DNA of 64,000 bases. Origin: Zerene cesonia (taxonomy: Eukaryota > Arthropoda > Insecta > Lepidoptera > Pieridae). Each line of letters opens with the position of its first letter. Position 1 is the first letter of the stretch. Below the pieces are notes generated by a model. That model saw only the letters and a list, made by a program, of their open reading frames with translations. It searched no databases and had not been told where the DNA came from. Positions 35,804 to 50,800 of this stretch are shown one piece after another. The DNA is taken from NCBI RefSeq assembly GCF_012273895.1, contig NW_024045138.1:496001-560000 (forward strand), written 5' to 3'. Both the position numbers and the translations under genes were made by a program.

Positions 35804-38800
35804 ATGGACTACTCTCGGCCAATATGTGCCCTCCTTGCTCTTCTCGTTTTCTATTTAACGCACCTCGCACAGTGAGTACACTAGACAAGTGATATCATAG
35901 ACAACTGACAATTGACTTTCATAGACTAACAAATATTCTAAGAAATAAGGTTACGAAAGTTTATGGAATTGTATGTTGTAATCGTATTACGGTGTAATGA
36001 TAAATTACCAATTACCAAAAAATATAGGCTTTTACAGATTACCAAATAGCAAATTAGTCGTATTTTTCTTAAGCATAAACTTCAAAAAGCATTGATATTT
36101 CAAATGCATTAGGCAAATAGACACATGTTCTACGTTTCGTCATTATTCGGCGACAATACCAAATTATTATCAGCCTTATTTCTTTCGTTGTGATATAATT
36201 TCCAAAAACGATCGTTTACGAAAAAGATCCATGATGACACTACGCCAAAATATAAACGACAATTTACGTTCCGTTTATTATGCCTCAAATATGTTTTCAT
36301 AGTCCTTATTCCAGTTCCAGTGGGGTTTGAGTGTATTAGGAAAACATACTTATTGAATGTAGAGCTGGGGACATATTTACTTTATATATACCGTAAAATA
36401 AAGAGAGTATTTTATTATCTCTGATAAAGACAAAGCGTACGATTAGAAAAAACAGAAGAATATTTTCCAAATGCATAAAACTTTTCAGAAATCTCCTTAT
36501 ATTTTTTTTGTTTATCATGCTTCTTCGTCAACCGTAAGAAATACTTAAACTTCTAGAAGGGAATAGAGAGAATAGAGAATAATTATTATACTTGTAATTT
36601 TTCCTTATTTCTTCACATTTTTCCAATGATTTTTTAATGAAAAGAATCAATATACCTCACCTTGCACATTGTTCTATTTCACTAACAGTAAGTGCTTTTA
36701 CTATCACAACCACATTCCTTCATAAAACATGCGGTTATTTTGGGAACAATTTACGCGACGAGACTAGTCTGCAATAAACGTCTTATAAATTATTATCTGT
36801 GGATAAACAGATAGTAGATACACGTTCATATTGACAATTTACTAAAATATTTATTCAATTATATTGGTATATGCATCTATTTCATTTTAAAAATAGAAAA
36901 ATTCCAACAAGGAAATATCATGTGGAAAATATTAATAATATTATTTATCCACCAATAGTGTAATGCATTTAATTTATTTGATTAATGGTCCCTAAATTAC
37001 AATAAAAAACAAAAGTTTGAAATAAAGAATCTATGGCAATGATAAATTAAAAGATGGGCGCCAAACGCCAAGGGATTCGAGACGGTATTAATTTTGGCAG
37101 CTGTTATAAATGTTGCAATACGACAGATTCATTGTTGTTTCTACAATTGTTTTGTTTCCTATAATATTGTTGACTATTTCAAACATGAATAATGAAAGAA
37201 CAAGGTAAATGGAATTTATATATTCGACATTTTTACATTTGTATTTGAAATATAATTATATCAGCGATTCGGTAAATATATTTTAAGTGTGCTACATGTT
37301 TCATAAACAGTTTACATCGTAAGATAAAGGACAATTCGAACAGAACTACTCGGTGACAGAAGTAATAAAAGATGTGAACTAATAAGTACATATTTAAATA
37401 TGTATCTAACATTGGTAAACCATTCCAATACTTAAATATATTATAATATGATTAGTTATTTACATCGGTTTCCTGAAAATTCCAATCCCACATGTGTGTA
37501 CTTCGTACTAAAATAATACCATTGCAAATAAACTTAACGCTTATTAATGTTATAATTCAATCCATAACATCATTATAATCAAAATAGATTTATTGCTGTT
37601 TAGGATAACTTAAATTTATTTATTAGAATATTATATATGAAATTTATTATTGTACCTGTTGCTTTTTCCCATAGATGTACGAACGCGAAGATAAACTTCA
37701 GAGAAAAAGAGAAACAGATTCTGGACCAGATTTTGGGTCCAGGGAGATACGACGCGCGCATCAGACCCTCCGGTATCAATGGCACTGGTTAGTAAATAAT
37801 TAATTGCACTCTAATATTCATTAAGTAACTATCAAAATGAATATTAACTAACGGTTAATTTAATTTCAATTGAATGCACCAATAAGGAAAAAAGATTTAT
37901 TTGTTGGATAAAAATCGAATCATGAATGACATCACTAGAATAATAAAGTGGTCCCAGTAATAGTCCCTGAGTGACCCCAGTTGTGATTAACGCAAGATTT
38001 AAATCATTAGTTGTTCCTGAAGAACTAATCCTTTTACACTACATTGTAATATAATTAATCACATAAAACTAGTGGTGAGAAGAAATTATTTTCCAAAGTA
38101 TTAGTATATTTTATTGAGCGTTTTACAAAAGCTTTTTCGAAGTTCTAATATAATTTTCGTTCATTCACATTTAATGGAAATGTTTTTTCACTCATAAAAG
38201 AAGCTAAATAATAGCGGCGATGATCATACAATAACAAAATTGCGTTATTCTTTAGGTTTGATATTGATCTAATAGTTCAATAACACCGGGCTTTTAAACT
38301 TAGCATTATAAAATCATAGTGTTTTAGTTGATAAAATTACGTTAATATGAAAGAAAATATTCATTTGCCGTTTGGATATATGCGTTTATTGAAATCCAAT
38401 GTGTTGCAAGCGGTAGTGCCATTACTATTGATGGTAGAGACAAAAGGGATAATGATATGCTGATGATATAAATGGTGTCAATATGGGCCTTTTGTTTTTG
38501 AATTTGTTTAATAAATAGTCTATGACTATCCCGACAGATGGACCAGCTGTAGTTAATATAAACCTGTTCGTCAGAAGTATAACAACTATAAGCGACATAA
38601 AGATGGTTAGTAACAGAGGTGGTGAGGAATGTCCTGGTTCCTCTTTGTAAACTAGTTTTGAATCTCACTTTGTTGTCCATGGATTTGGAAATTTGAATAT
38701 CGAAAACGGCAATAAAGTGAGATAGCAAGTGTTAGTATCATTCTATCCCTTACCATGAGAACGTTAAATTTACTGGTGATTGGAAAATATTGGGTTTGAA

Positions 38801-41800
38801 TACGCTACCACGATTTATGAGCGAACGGATAATGACTTTATAACTAAATATTTTAACGGATGCGTCATAAAGATATCATACAGCGAACATCAAAATTTTA
38901 GACAATTGTAAATGTGATTTTGCTGATATTTTTAACGCTATGGTAAGGGACTGTCAAATCCGTATTTCATTTCAAATCCCTTTGCTTAAACTTGAATTTA
39001 TTCGACTTCCGAGACATACATTTAAAGTAAAAAATATATATGTCTAGAAAGTCGTTTATTCAAAGCTCATATTACGGCCCGGTGGTTATGACATTTTTTT
39101 TTATTTTTTTATGGGTGCGGGCGTGGGTATTATTAAAGATTAGATATTATTATTAGAGCTTTTAATATGAATGAATTTGCTGTCCTAGAATTTAAATGAA
39201 TATCGTTAAAAAAATACACAATAAATGTTAACCAGAACAATTTAAATAGAACACGTATAAAAATCAATAGTTTGACATGCTATTTTAAAATTGTGATCTA
39301 TGATAAGTGCGATAAATAAGTCTAGTGTAGTATAGATTAAAGATAACAATTATTTTAATGATATCGTTTTCAGTATGGATTTTTCTTTTATTTAATTTAA
39401 CGTGAATAAAACAATGCACCCAAATGTTAAAGAGCTGTGTGGTATTATATTATATCTTATTATAAATAAAATTTAAGTGTTAAAATTAGATTAATTCTAT
39501 TATTTAAGACCTTGTCTATGGTAGGTTCTTTAATCATGAAGCTATCATTTTTGTTTTAGTTCCGTCATATTCAAAGTTTATTTTCGCTTTTTGTTTCTTT
39601 TTTTTATTTAAATAAATTTAAAATGTAATCTACCAAATTGACATATCGTATAGATAATAAAAATCAATGGCTTAACACAAATTCGTATAAACAAGTAGGG
39701 CTTTGGCATTATTTTCTTTTTTCTTTTCTTTTTCACAGTCATTTTTAACAAATGCGGTAATAAATAAGCATAAGGAATTCGTAAGTTTTTCAGGTATAAA
39801 GGTGAGTACAACACGTGCTCCGAGATCGTCGCGAGATACAAATGAAATCCCTTAGGGTTTAGTTTTATTTATTTTGTATATATTATCAACCGTATATTTT
39901 GCTTGGTACTTAGATGGGCCAGCCGTTGTGAGCGTCAATATATTTGTGCGAAGTATATCAAAAATCGATGACGTCACGATGGTAAGTCGACAGGACTAGC
40001 TTAAGACACTATGAGATAAATATTTTCCTTAAAACGGTTGCTCGATTCTTCCTAACAAGTCAAATGAATGGGCAATTCGCTCCGAAACTTACGAAGGAGA
40101 GATTTACCCGATCGAGTTTTGTTTTTTATTTTACTTTTTTTAATTTTCCTCTTTGGTGTTGACGACCAAAATCGTTTTTCGCGCGCGGTTATCGGTCGTT
40201 CTTATCGACAGTTAGCTGGTTCATAACTGAGTCACGGCAGGTGATTTTATTCTATATTATATCTAGAATCTTCTAATACATTCCATCTAGACTGGCTCAT
40301 TTACGGAATGCTACAGACATAGGATGTCATATAGAATCATTACATTAGAGTTTTTATCATCTCAGCATTACGAATCATGGCTGTGGAAAGCCGCTGATTC
40401 TGTGGAGTTCAGTTGAAGGTTACTTAAATGATTTTTTTTTCTGTCATTAAGGCGATGCGCCAACGTTTGTTCACGTCAACATGTATCTACGATCTATCAG
40501 CAAAATAGATGATTACAAGATGGTGAGTGAGGATGCACTGAGGCTAAAGTGCCGATCGGAGTCCTGTGCCACTTCTATTGCAAAGCAAAGTTTCCACGTT
40601 TCTAATTGGGAAGCTTTGCTTTCAATACAACTGGCCGTTGGTACTCCATTGTCAAGTTGCACTCTGCTACGTTATGCTGTCGTAACAATTGGATGTCTGT
40701 TCTTGTTATGTTTGTTTCCTTTATTTTGAGTTAACATTCCGTTGCATTTTGAATCCTGGTTTTAATTTTTGATTAATTTTTACCTTACGATGCGGCGCCG
40801 CGGTCCCCTTTCGACGACCTCCTAATGTAAATACAACCTTACTACTTATATTTGTTTTAGAAGATTATTTTTTTGTTTTACTTTTCAATCACAGCGCTGT
40901 TAAATATTCAGAAGATTTATCAACAAAGTGAGCACGTAGGCAAAACGCAATATGAGCTAGATTGGCACTGACGATAGACAGGGGGATGCCCGCGGCCCGC
41001 ACCTCATTATTTATTTAACCATTCATGCTTTATTTGTCATGCATTTAACGATTATGATCGTAAAAACTATTTTGGTCGTGTACGTTGACTGTGATTTTTG
41101 TCTTGTTCATGTGAATTTGTGTTGTAAAGTTTGGGTTAACCGCCGCGTCCGCACACGCCCTTGGCGCTTCGGTGGCTGACCACCCGACCGCAATATGTGA
41201 CCCCCGCCATAAGGCTAGATATACTAAACCGTAGCTCTAGTTGTGCCGGTCATGCCTGCATGAGCGACAGCTCAAGCATTCCTTCGACGAATGCTGCGGT
41301 GAGTTATTGGTAATGCTTGAATAGATGACTACCAGGCATGGTGTTTGCTTGGCCTATATCGATATAAAATCGACTTGTTGCTTAGATTAAGAAATAAATT
41401 TTGATCTTATTTTATGTTCATTTTGAATTTATATCGATATTTAAAAATTAGCTTTTGGATACTATGTTGTATGAAGTATACATATTAAAGTGTTTATTTA
41501 AAATATGTATTATTATAAGTAATGGTAATAATTTTGAATAGCATTTAAGGAGAGACGACGCAATATATTTATGAAGGCTTTTAAAAATGTTTTGTGGAAT
41601 ATGATTTTTTTAATAATTTAATAGGTCTATCTCGTCAAAAAGTATGTATTAAAATACATATTACAATAAAACCATTCTCAAGAACAAACGTTCAGAGACA
41701 GTTAATCTTTTCATTTAAATTCTAATTATAACCCGTCGAACCCGTCTACATTTAAATTAAGCTAAAAATAAATCCTATAATCTATCCGAAAATAAAACAT

Positions 41801-44800
41801 ACTGTATAAGAACTTTAACATCCCACGCTGTATTACAAGGCCTGACAAGTAGGTACATCCCACTGTTTCAATTTGCATATAAAGAGATCACGACTTCAAT
41901 TTTCATAAAATAAAATATTACTATAGAACTGTAGTGACGCTGATTCTACATCGCGCAAGTGAAATTTCTTTGACACATATTGTATTGAATTTCTCAACAA
42001 GACTCAGCCATTCATTATTTAATATAAGCAGCAGGAGGAATATTACTACAATCATACATTTATGTAGAATAAAGAATACTGTATGATTATCTTAACTAAA
42101 AAAATAAATAATAATAATAAACATACACTTTAATGATAGAATCAACTAAAATGCAGAATACAATGGTTTATCTAATAGAAATCAATTTATTAACAACAAA
42201 AATAATTGTGAATAAGTGAATTATATTGTGAAGAGAATTAATGTATGGAGTATGTGCCTGTTTGTTCATAATAAAACTCAATATTTTTATAGTGTAGGAG
42301 CGTTATTGAAATCCGTGTAATAAAAAATTGCCATACTTAAAGAGATACCACTGTTATAAGTTGAAAATTGTAATTGTACCCAACCCGACTATGACATAAC
42401 ATAAGAAAATAACTCTTAAATTTCATTAGTACAGTAAGTTCATAACACTGAAACCTGTGCGTTTATAAATTGTCATAACAGAGAAGAGATGATGTTTCAG
42501 AGTTACCAATTCAAACAAAAACTCCCAAGAACATTTATTTTATCGAATAAAGACAGCGACTCCTATGTTATTTTATTGTTTGTTTTCCCCATACGTTTAT
42601 GTTCTTGCACTAATAACATAGTACCAAGATTATAAAAACACTTTCATTTTTGTTCTATGAAATGTGAAATCTAGTAATAAATTAATAATTTGAGGATATC
42701 GTAACTCCACTTTATACAGGACGTCTTTTGTAATTAAATAACCTCAAATACAGTGTGTTATAATAAGACTAATATTATTGTTTGAAATGTACTTAATGGG
42801 AAACAATTTTACAAGAAATATCAATAATAAACAATAATTATTTATCTTATGTTCAAGATATATTTTCTATCCTCGTAGCTCAAGTAAAAATATATCATTC
42901 ACGTACTTATTAATAATTAAGTATTCTTTAGGATAAACCGTCCCTATTTTTAAATCCTTCGTAATTGGGTCACTTAGAAATTGGGTCGAATTTCATTTTA
43001 TCGTACTAATTGGGGAAAATGCTCGAATATTCTTCGATATATTTCTGAATAGATTGCAAAAAAGGTACACTTTAGATCCTGCTCATATTTGCCTCTAATT
43101 CTCATAATATCCCATATTTGTCTTTATCATAACCTTTTTATGATCGTTATAAAACCATCTAAATACAAACCAACGATCATAGAAAATATTTACTCTATAT
43201 AAGGCGTCCCACACATGAAATTTTTATTGACCTACCCACGTTACATGTGCCGATAGTAGTTGAGATCTGGCAATGATCCAACATAGTAATCATTCATGAT
43301 ATTAGTGTCATCCATCACTGTCGATTGGGGTATCATAATATCAATTAACTTCACCAGCATATTTCCGAAGAAACACGGAAGCTTTTGACTTCATAAAGCT
43401 TGGAAAATCTCGTTGATCAAGCATTTTTTCTATTTGGGTTACATTAACAGACATTTTTCTGAAACCTTCACAATACTACCTAACGTGGTTATAAGTTATA
43501 TTATATGCGCTATAAATGAAGCAGTTTTACACCAATGTAGGTATTTACTTCTATTTTTTCTTAAGTCACTATACTGAGACTGCTAATAACTTTAATAGAG
43601 TTAAAAGTGTACTGTCCTTTCCTTTTATTCAACCTAGAAAAAGCCACCTAGCTATAAAAACTCAGATTTTAGATCTTTTATGGAAGCAAATACATTTCTC
43701 TTTTCCAGTTTAAATTCTTGATGATTGTTTATAATTAATTGAAACATATTTAACAATTCGATACTATGACAATTTTAAGTTAAAATGAAAACTGTTTCTT
43801 GTAATAATATTGACAGTCATAAAATTCGTCGTAATCAGATAATTCTTGGAGTTCCAAAAGCTAATTTTTAACTTTGATAAGGACATACCCTGGCGTAGCT
43901 ATAGCATTGCTCCGAATTTTGATGATTTTACCTCATTCACTTCCTTCTCCACTGAGGAAGGCTGATTAACGTCATATTTATTTGGAATACGGCACTCTTT
44001 GGCATGCGCAGTTCTGGTGTATCTACATTTTATTGCGACTTTATTATTTGGTCTCCTACATTCCCATTGGCTGTTTTTCTAGTTCGATTGCATAGTTACG
44101 ATTATAATGTTTGTTATATAGATACACACTATATAACTCTTGAATTGACGTTAAAACTTTTAAAGACAATGTTATTATTGTATATTTTGAAGTCATGTAA
44201 AATGTTGATGCACTTTTTGCCTAGCACCTGTCGTTTTTGAAACGGCTTTTTTGGTATAATATAACATTCTCTTCAGGACCGTTGTTCCTGCATTATCATT
44301 GAGACATAAATACGATCGAGATAAGATCAGATCAGAAATTGATATGCTTCTAAAGCAAAGCTAATACATAGTAGAAATAAATTTAATAAGGAGTACCTTA
44401 AGTAGGAAAATAAACATATTTTAGCGAAATTCAATTCTCGCGATCGATAAAAAAATTCATAAAGCATTGGTTTTTAAAGCGATTAAACATTGGAATCGAA
44501 GGCCATTAAACCGTTTCTGAATCGACAAACGTGTAGGAACTTAATGTAAGCTTTTTTCGTTAAAACAATTCATTTGACTTGCTGTTTTGGTGTCGAGGGA
44601 TCGATTATTTGTTATTGAGTAAATTTTAAAATTACCTTCGACATCATAGTATGTTATATGTGTGACGTAAATGTTGTATTATATGCACTTAAGTACACTG
44701 ACACAACCATTTTACACTAACTAAATGTGCCTATAGTTACATACATTTGCATATATAAATAGTACCCGGGCACAATAATAAAATCACATAGACTTCCTAA

Positions 44801-47800
44801 TAATCCCCAAGAGCTTAGTAGAGGACTTTGAGAATGTAAAGATTTGAATAATTTGAGATATAATCAAGTATAATGTTGAAATTCTTCGTCTATTACAACA
44901 GATTCTTCCGAACATGAATCAAATCCAACTCTTTAAAGAGTCATGTTATCGTGCCAATTGGCATTCTAATAAAAGCAGGATAAATCATATGTGATTATAT
45001 CTCAAGATATGTAATCTGAGATAACTTTAGTCAATTAATTTGTGTGTTTACAGGAATATTCCGTACAATTGACGTTCAGGGAACAATGGCTGGATGAACG
45101 CTTGAAATTTAACAATTTGGGAGGTGAGTTGAAACAATGTTGAAACCTATCAAAAATGGTCAATGCGATACATTTAAATTTGTTACTTTATATGACGTTT
45201 AGACCACGTCAAACAGACTGAAATGGTTTAACAATATCCAAGATTTTTCACCATTTTTCTCTATACGATAGGTTTAGCTCTCAAGTACATCAATCATCCA
45301 GCAAGCAGTCTATTCGATTACTCCATTCAATTGTACAATCTGTTTGATGTTATTAATAGCTGTATTAGTATATACTCACGCTAACAGCATTGATGTTATT
45401 TAAACTTGAGGCTTATGGTATTTGATTTATATATTAAAACCGAACGTTTATAAGATAAAACAATATCGTAAAACAAATAGTTTCTTTGATATGTTTTATA
45501 GTCAGTTTCATGTCATACTTATACATAATTTAATGGAAGGGTTTTTTATACGTAACAAATAAAAATTTGGTAAAAAAACGTTATTTTATATGTTATAGGA
45601 AGGGAACGAGCAGATACTATACTCGATGTTTATAGCTAATAGTGTTGCCCATAGACATTCATGTACGAAGGTGTAGCCTACCAGAGTTATGGGCATTAGC
45701 TACTTTACTTGTTAAAGTTATCTATTTTCATATAACACTTGATTAGAGCAACATATACATTGATACATTTTTAATACACAAAAAACAAAACTTTGGTAAA
45801 GACAAATTTTACATTCTTATTACCAGATCGACATTTCTTTACCTAGGGGCTTTTTGATAGAACTTTTTTAAGAAATTAGGCGCTCAAATCGGTTACCACC
45901 ATACTTTTTTTAGTTCAACAAGTCCTTTCCTGCAGGTCGCTTGAAGTACCTAACGCTGACAGAAGCCAACAGAGTATGGATGCCGGATCTGTTCTTCTCG
46001 AACGAGAAGGAAGGTCACTTCCACAACATCATCATGCCGAACGTGTACATCAGGATATTCCCCAATGGCAACGTGCTGTACAGCATCCGTATCTCGCTGA
46101 CTCTGTCCTGTCCCATGAACCTGAAATTGTACCCGTTGGATAAGCAAACTTGCTCATTGAGGATGGCTAGTTGTGAGTACTCAGATAATGATGGCTATCT
46201 TCAGTTCACAACTTTTCTGGAATTATATCCAGCTATGTTTTAGTTATTCTAGGATTTGATTTTTCTATCCTTAAAAATTTTTAAAAAGTTATTTTTTATG
46301 TATGTGATTTGAATTGTGAAAAAAAACTTCAGATATTCATAGCGATTAATGCTATTAAGAAATTATTATTAAGAAGTTCATCGACACGTAGTGAGGCGTC
46401 TTAAGCATGATACGGTAACATATTCTATCTAGTGTAAACTAGTGTTGATGAAACCAGTGTTGCGTCAACGTAAGAAATAAAAATTTGCGTAAGAATTTTT
46501 GTAAGTAGTTTTACCATTTCGCAATAATTTTGCAGGTAGACGACTTATGCTTCTTTTTTTATAGAGGTAATTTAAACAATGTCCAATGGCACAACATTAA
46601 AGAAGTGTCTTCAAATATTAATAAACTTTTTGTGGGCGTAATGAAAATTCAATTGTAGAGCAGTGTCGGATATAATTGACTTCGGAAAAATGAGCCGTTA
46701 AAACGCCAATAACATTGGTTTTAGTAAACAGACGTTTGCCTTGGGTATGCTTGTAAAAATAAACGTTCCCGTTGACGGCTAGACGTATTGTTAGCTGCAG
46801 TTTGAGCGCGAAAATGTAGCAGAAAAAACATCGTTATTTTAGTGACGGTGTAAGGAGTTGATATATAATTAAGCGCACTTAAAATGTAAAAATTGTGTTA
46901 AGAACGTTGACCTGTGAGGTATAAAAATGATAAGTAAGTTATGCAGATACTTTATATGCATTGTGAATAAAAACGAAACACAATAAACGACCGAAGCTTT
47001 GATGCTTGTAGTAAATTATTTTTTAATTTATAATAGATTATGACACAGAAAAAAACAGAAAGTTCGCCAATTTAAATTGAAAACTTTTTGAACCCTCCTA
47101 TAGCACAATATTTCCTAGTAAATAACAGAACGAAATGTATTAAAAACAAGTAATGGAGACGATTCAGTTATCAATTTAAATTAGTAGTACATCACAATCA
47201 TATCAATTCTTGAATTTGTCCTATTAAGATGGCTGGACGACTGACGATCTCGTGTTCCTGTGGAAGGAAGGTGACCCAGTCCAGGTTGTGAAGAACCTAC
47301 ATCTGCCTCGCTTTACCCTCGAGAAATTTTTAACTGATTACTGTAACAGCAAAACTAATACAGGTAATTATTGCCATTTTATTGGGAAATATAGTGTTTT
47401 ATCAGATATGAATTAGTTATGTTTCGTTGTTGAAGAGAGTTATGTCATTTTATTATTTCAGTCATATCATTATATTATTATGTTTGTACGCTTTGCGGCG
47501 GTGTTGCTATTATTTTTATTATTGACAGTTATTTTGATTCGCACAATGGAGAATTATGGATGCCATGAATATGTAACTTATTTTCTAATGAACCAAGGTT
47601 TCCTTTAACCTAGCCCAATAAAGAAACATCCAGCCGCTAGCCACTAGAGCAACAACTAAAACAATCTCTCATCTATAGGTGAATACAGTTGCTTGAAAGT
47701 GGACCTCTTGTTCAAGAGAGAGTTCAGTTACTACCTCATCCAGATCTACATTCCTTGCTGCATGCTTGTCATTGTCTCCTGGGTTTCCTTCTGGTTGGAT

Positions 47801-50800
47801 CAAGGAGCTGTACCTGCTAGAGTGTCACTGGGTATGTGTATTTTGTTTAGCTATTTCGATGTAATAGTAGTTATCGTTGAATATTATTGATGTTTTAAGT
47901 GGGAACAGTAATGGCAATGTGAAGAAGTAGGGTATTTCTGATCGCTATGGGGCGCAATTTTTGATGTTACATTTACAAACAACATATATATATACATATA
48001 AAAGAGATCCCCTAATATAAACACAAATTGGATCGTGGCGGAGTCCATTAGCAAAGAAAAGAGGATGAAAGATTACGTTCTTACTTTAGCTTACTTATGC
48101 ATCGTTCCACACATTTTCCAGGGGTAACAACGCTCCTAACGATGGCGACCCAATCGTCCGGCATCAACGCGTCACTACCCCCCGTGTCCTACACAAAAGC
48201 GATCGACGTCTGGACCGGCGTGTGTCTCACGTTCGTGTTCGGCGCGCTGCTCGAGTTCGCGCTCGTGAACTATGCGTCTCGCTCTGACATGCACCGCGAG
48301 AATATGAAGAAAACGAGACGGGAGATGGAGGCCGCCGCGAGCATGGACGCCGCGTCGGATTTGCTAGATACGGACAGTAATACTACGTTCGCGATGGTGA
48401 GCTCGCATTTAATTTGATTGCGTGGGGTTAAAGGTCAATAATGATGGCGTATAGTGCGTATTGAATTTTTTTGCAGTTCTTACGAAAAGGTTCTTTTAAT
48501 ATTATGTAAGAATTTAAAGGTTTTTGGACTAGAAAAATTATATCCCAAGTTTGTTCCTTTGTTTTTCTTTCCAGTGTAGTCAGATTGTCATTTGTTTTTG
48601 CATGGTTTTACAAATGTACTACCAGTATAGAACAGTAACTTCGTTAAATTTGTGTTTGTTCTGAAATTACAATATACAAAAATGGATTTAAAAGTGAGCG
48701 TAATAGAGTTATTAATGGCCAAATAATTTAATATGTACTATAAAAGTCATTTTTAATTCGTTTGACCCCACGAGGTGTATTTAGATGCTTCTTTCTTTAT
48801 TTGGTATTTAGAAGAAATAGTATGGGAACGTAGACGAGTAGTTAGCTTTGATTTGGTAATTAGTGATTCTGTGGGAATATTTTGAAAATTTCAGTTACAT
48901 TATGATACTTTTGGCAGGATTGAGATCGTAGTAGTTCATTTTTGAGTTTGAAATCAATTAGTATATTAAACGTATTGATGTGCAATACAATATAATTATT
49001 ATTTTATTGAATGCATCGAATTTGATTGAATAGTTTTTACTGAATGTGTTGTTTTATGTAACACTAGATCAATGTAATAAGTGAAATGGTACACACAAAA
49101 TCACAGATAGGAAATATTTCAAAATTACAAACACGTTGCATAAACTCTATTATCTAAACCCTAAATGTTCGCTACAATTGTTCTATAAAGTTATTGATAT
49201 ATCAATTGTACAGTAAATGTTTAAAAATTCAAACAAAACATCGAATTGGCTATTCTTCTCAATACCAAAGGGATCGCTCATTAATCACTTTAAGCTCAAG
49301 GGATATGGTAAGGGATGGGATAAGGTATTCAAATATATAGCGTGTTTTTGTTCACTGTAAGAATTAAAAATTAATTTATACGTACGTAGAGCAAACGTAG
49401 AGCGGTGGTAAATTTTTGTAAAACTCCATAAGATATATGGTCCATCCATAATCAGACTAGGCGCTGGCTTATGATCAAACGCCTAAGCTTATTAAGCTTA
49501 TGGCCTAAGGAAGACTGTTATCCTGCAGTGGAAACAGGATACAACTGACAATAGTTTATTAAAAATATAACAGAATTTGGGTGGTTACATTCACCTAGTT
49601 GGTATGTCCCCAAAAATGTAGTTAAAGAATGGATTACGACTAGTACAAAGGTTTTTTGGGGGGAAAACTGCTAAAAATATTACATAGACTAGCAGTTTAC
49701 CTAAAGAGAATAAATAGACAGGGGACTGTAGATCAGGGGAAGTACATAACGTGACAAAAAAGCAGAACATATGGGGTAACTAATAACAAGCACCAACATT
49801 TTTGGGGGGAGAAGTATATTAAAGGATAGCATAAGGGGTACGAAAAGAGCAAAAAGCCACGCGATCAATGAGCGAGCCCAAACGAAAGAGCGTCAGCAAG
49901 CGCGGCGGCAATGTCGTGTGTCCGTCCCGCCTGACTGTCTGCAACTGACAGAAACCGCTGATGCGCGGCGCCTCCGACAAGATGCGGCAGTGCGAGATCC
50001 ACATGAGCCCGCCCAAGAAGAACTGCTGCCGCATTTGGATGTCCAAGTTCCCGACGCGCTCCAAGCGGATAGATGTCATCTCTCGCATCACCTTCCCGCT
50101 CGTGTTTGCGCTCTTCAATCTGGCTTACTGGTGAGTTCATTTTTATTTGTCTGTATGACTGCCAATGTTCTATATAGAGATATGTTTGTGTGGAATCAAA
50201 TGTATTAATAATTAAGTTACACAACGTTTAAATGAGACAGACAAAATAAAATAAATAATTTTTCAAGAGCATAATGAATTTCTAGGTAAGTATTTTTCAA
50301 ATGGCATTAGACTTCGACACAATAAGGTCATTGATGTTCTTGTGGGTTTCTATAATCATTATAGTATGACTAATTTCATGTACACAACTTATATTATAAA
50401 ACTGATTATTGTCTGACATTATAATTCATGTACGCTTCCTACTAGTAGGACTTCCATTTATTTGCCGAATACCAATTTTGTTACAAAAGCAATTGTGTGT
50501 GAAGTCCCGTGTCCCCTAGTGGGGTATGGGGCAGATGATATACATCTGTTTCACTGATCGATTTTCTTTATGGACAAGTAGGTGATCAGCCTTCTGTGTC
50601 CTGCCAGACCGAGACATTTTTTTTGTGCGTCCCCACCGGGAATCGAACCCAGGACCCCTCGGTTCTAAGCTCACGCGTTAACCACTGTACCAAGGAGGCG
50701 GTTAACGTTAATTTTGTTACAAAAGCAATTGAATTTGAATAAAGAATTTTTAACGGATTTCAAGAGCGATTTTTCTTATATTATTTGACCTGACGTTTCA

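Noticed and set aside
38342..38728. Minus-strand frame of 128 codons
   Set aside because: Antisense to GluCl exon 3 (first version) and its introns; no domain.
49819..50224. Minus-strand frames of about 100-119 codons
   Set aside because: Antisense shadows of GluCl exon 9 (M4 exon).
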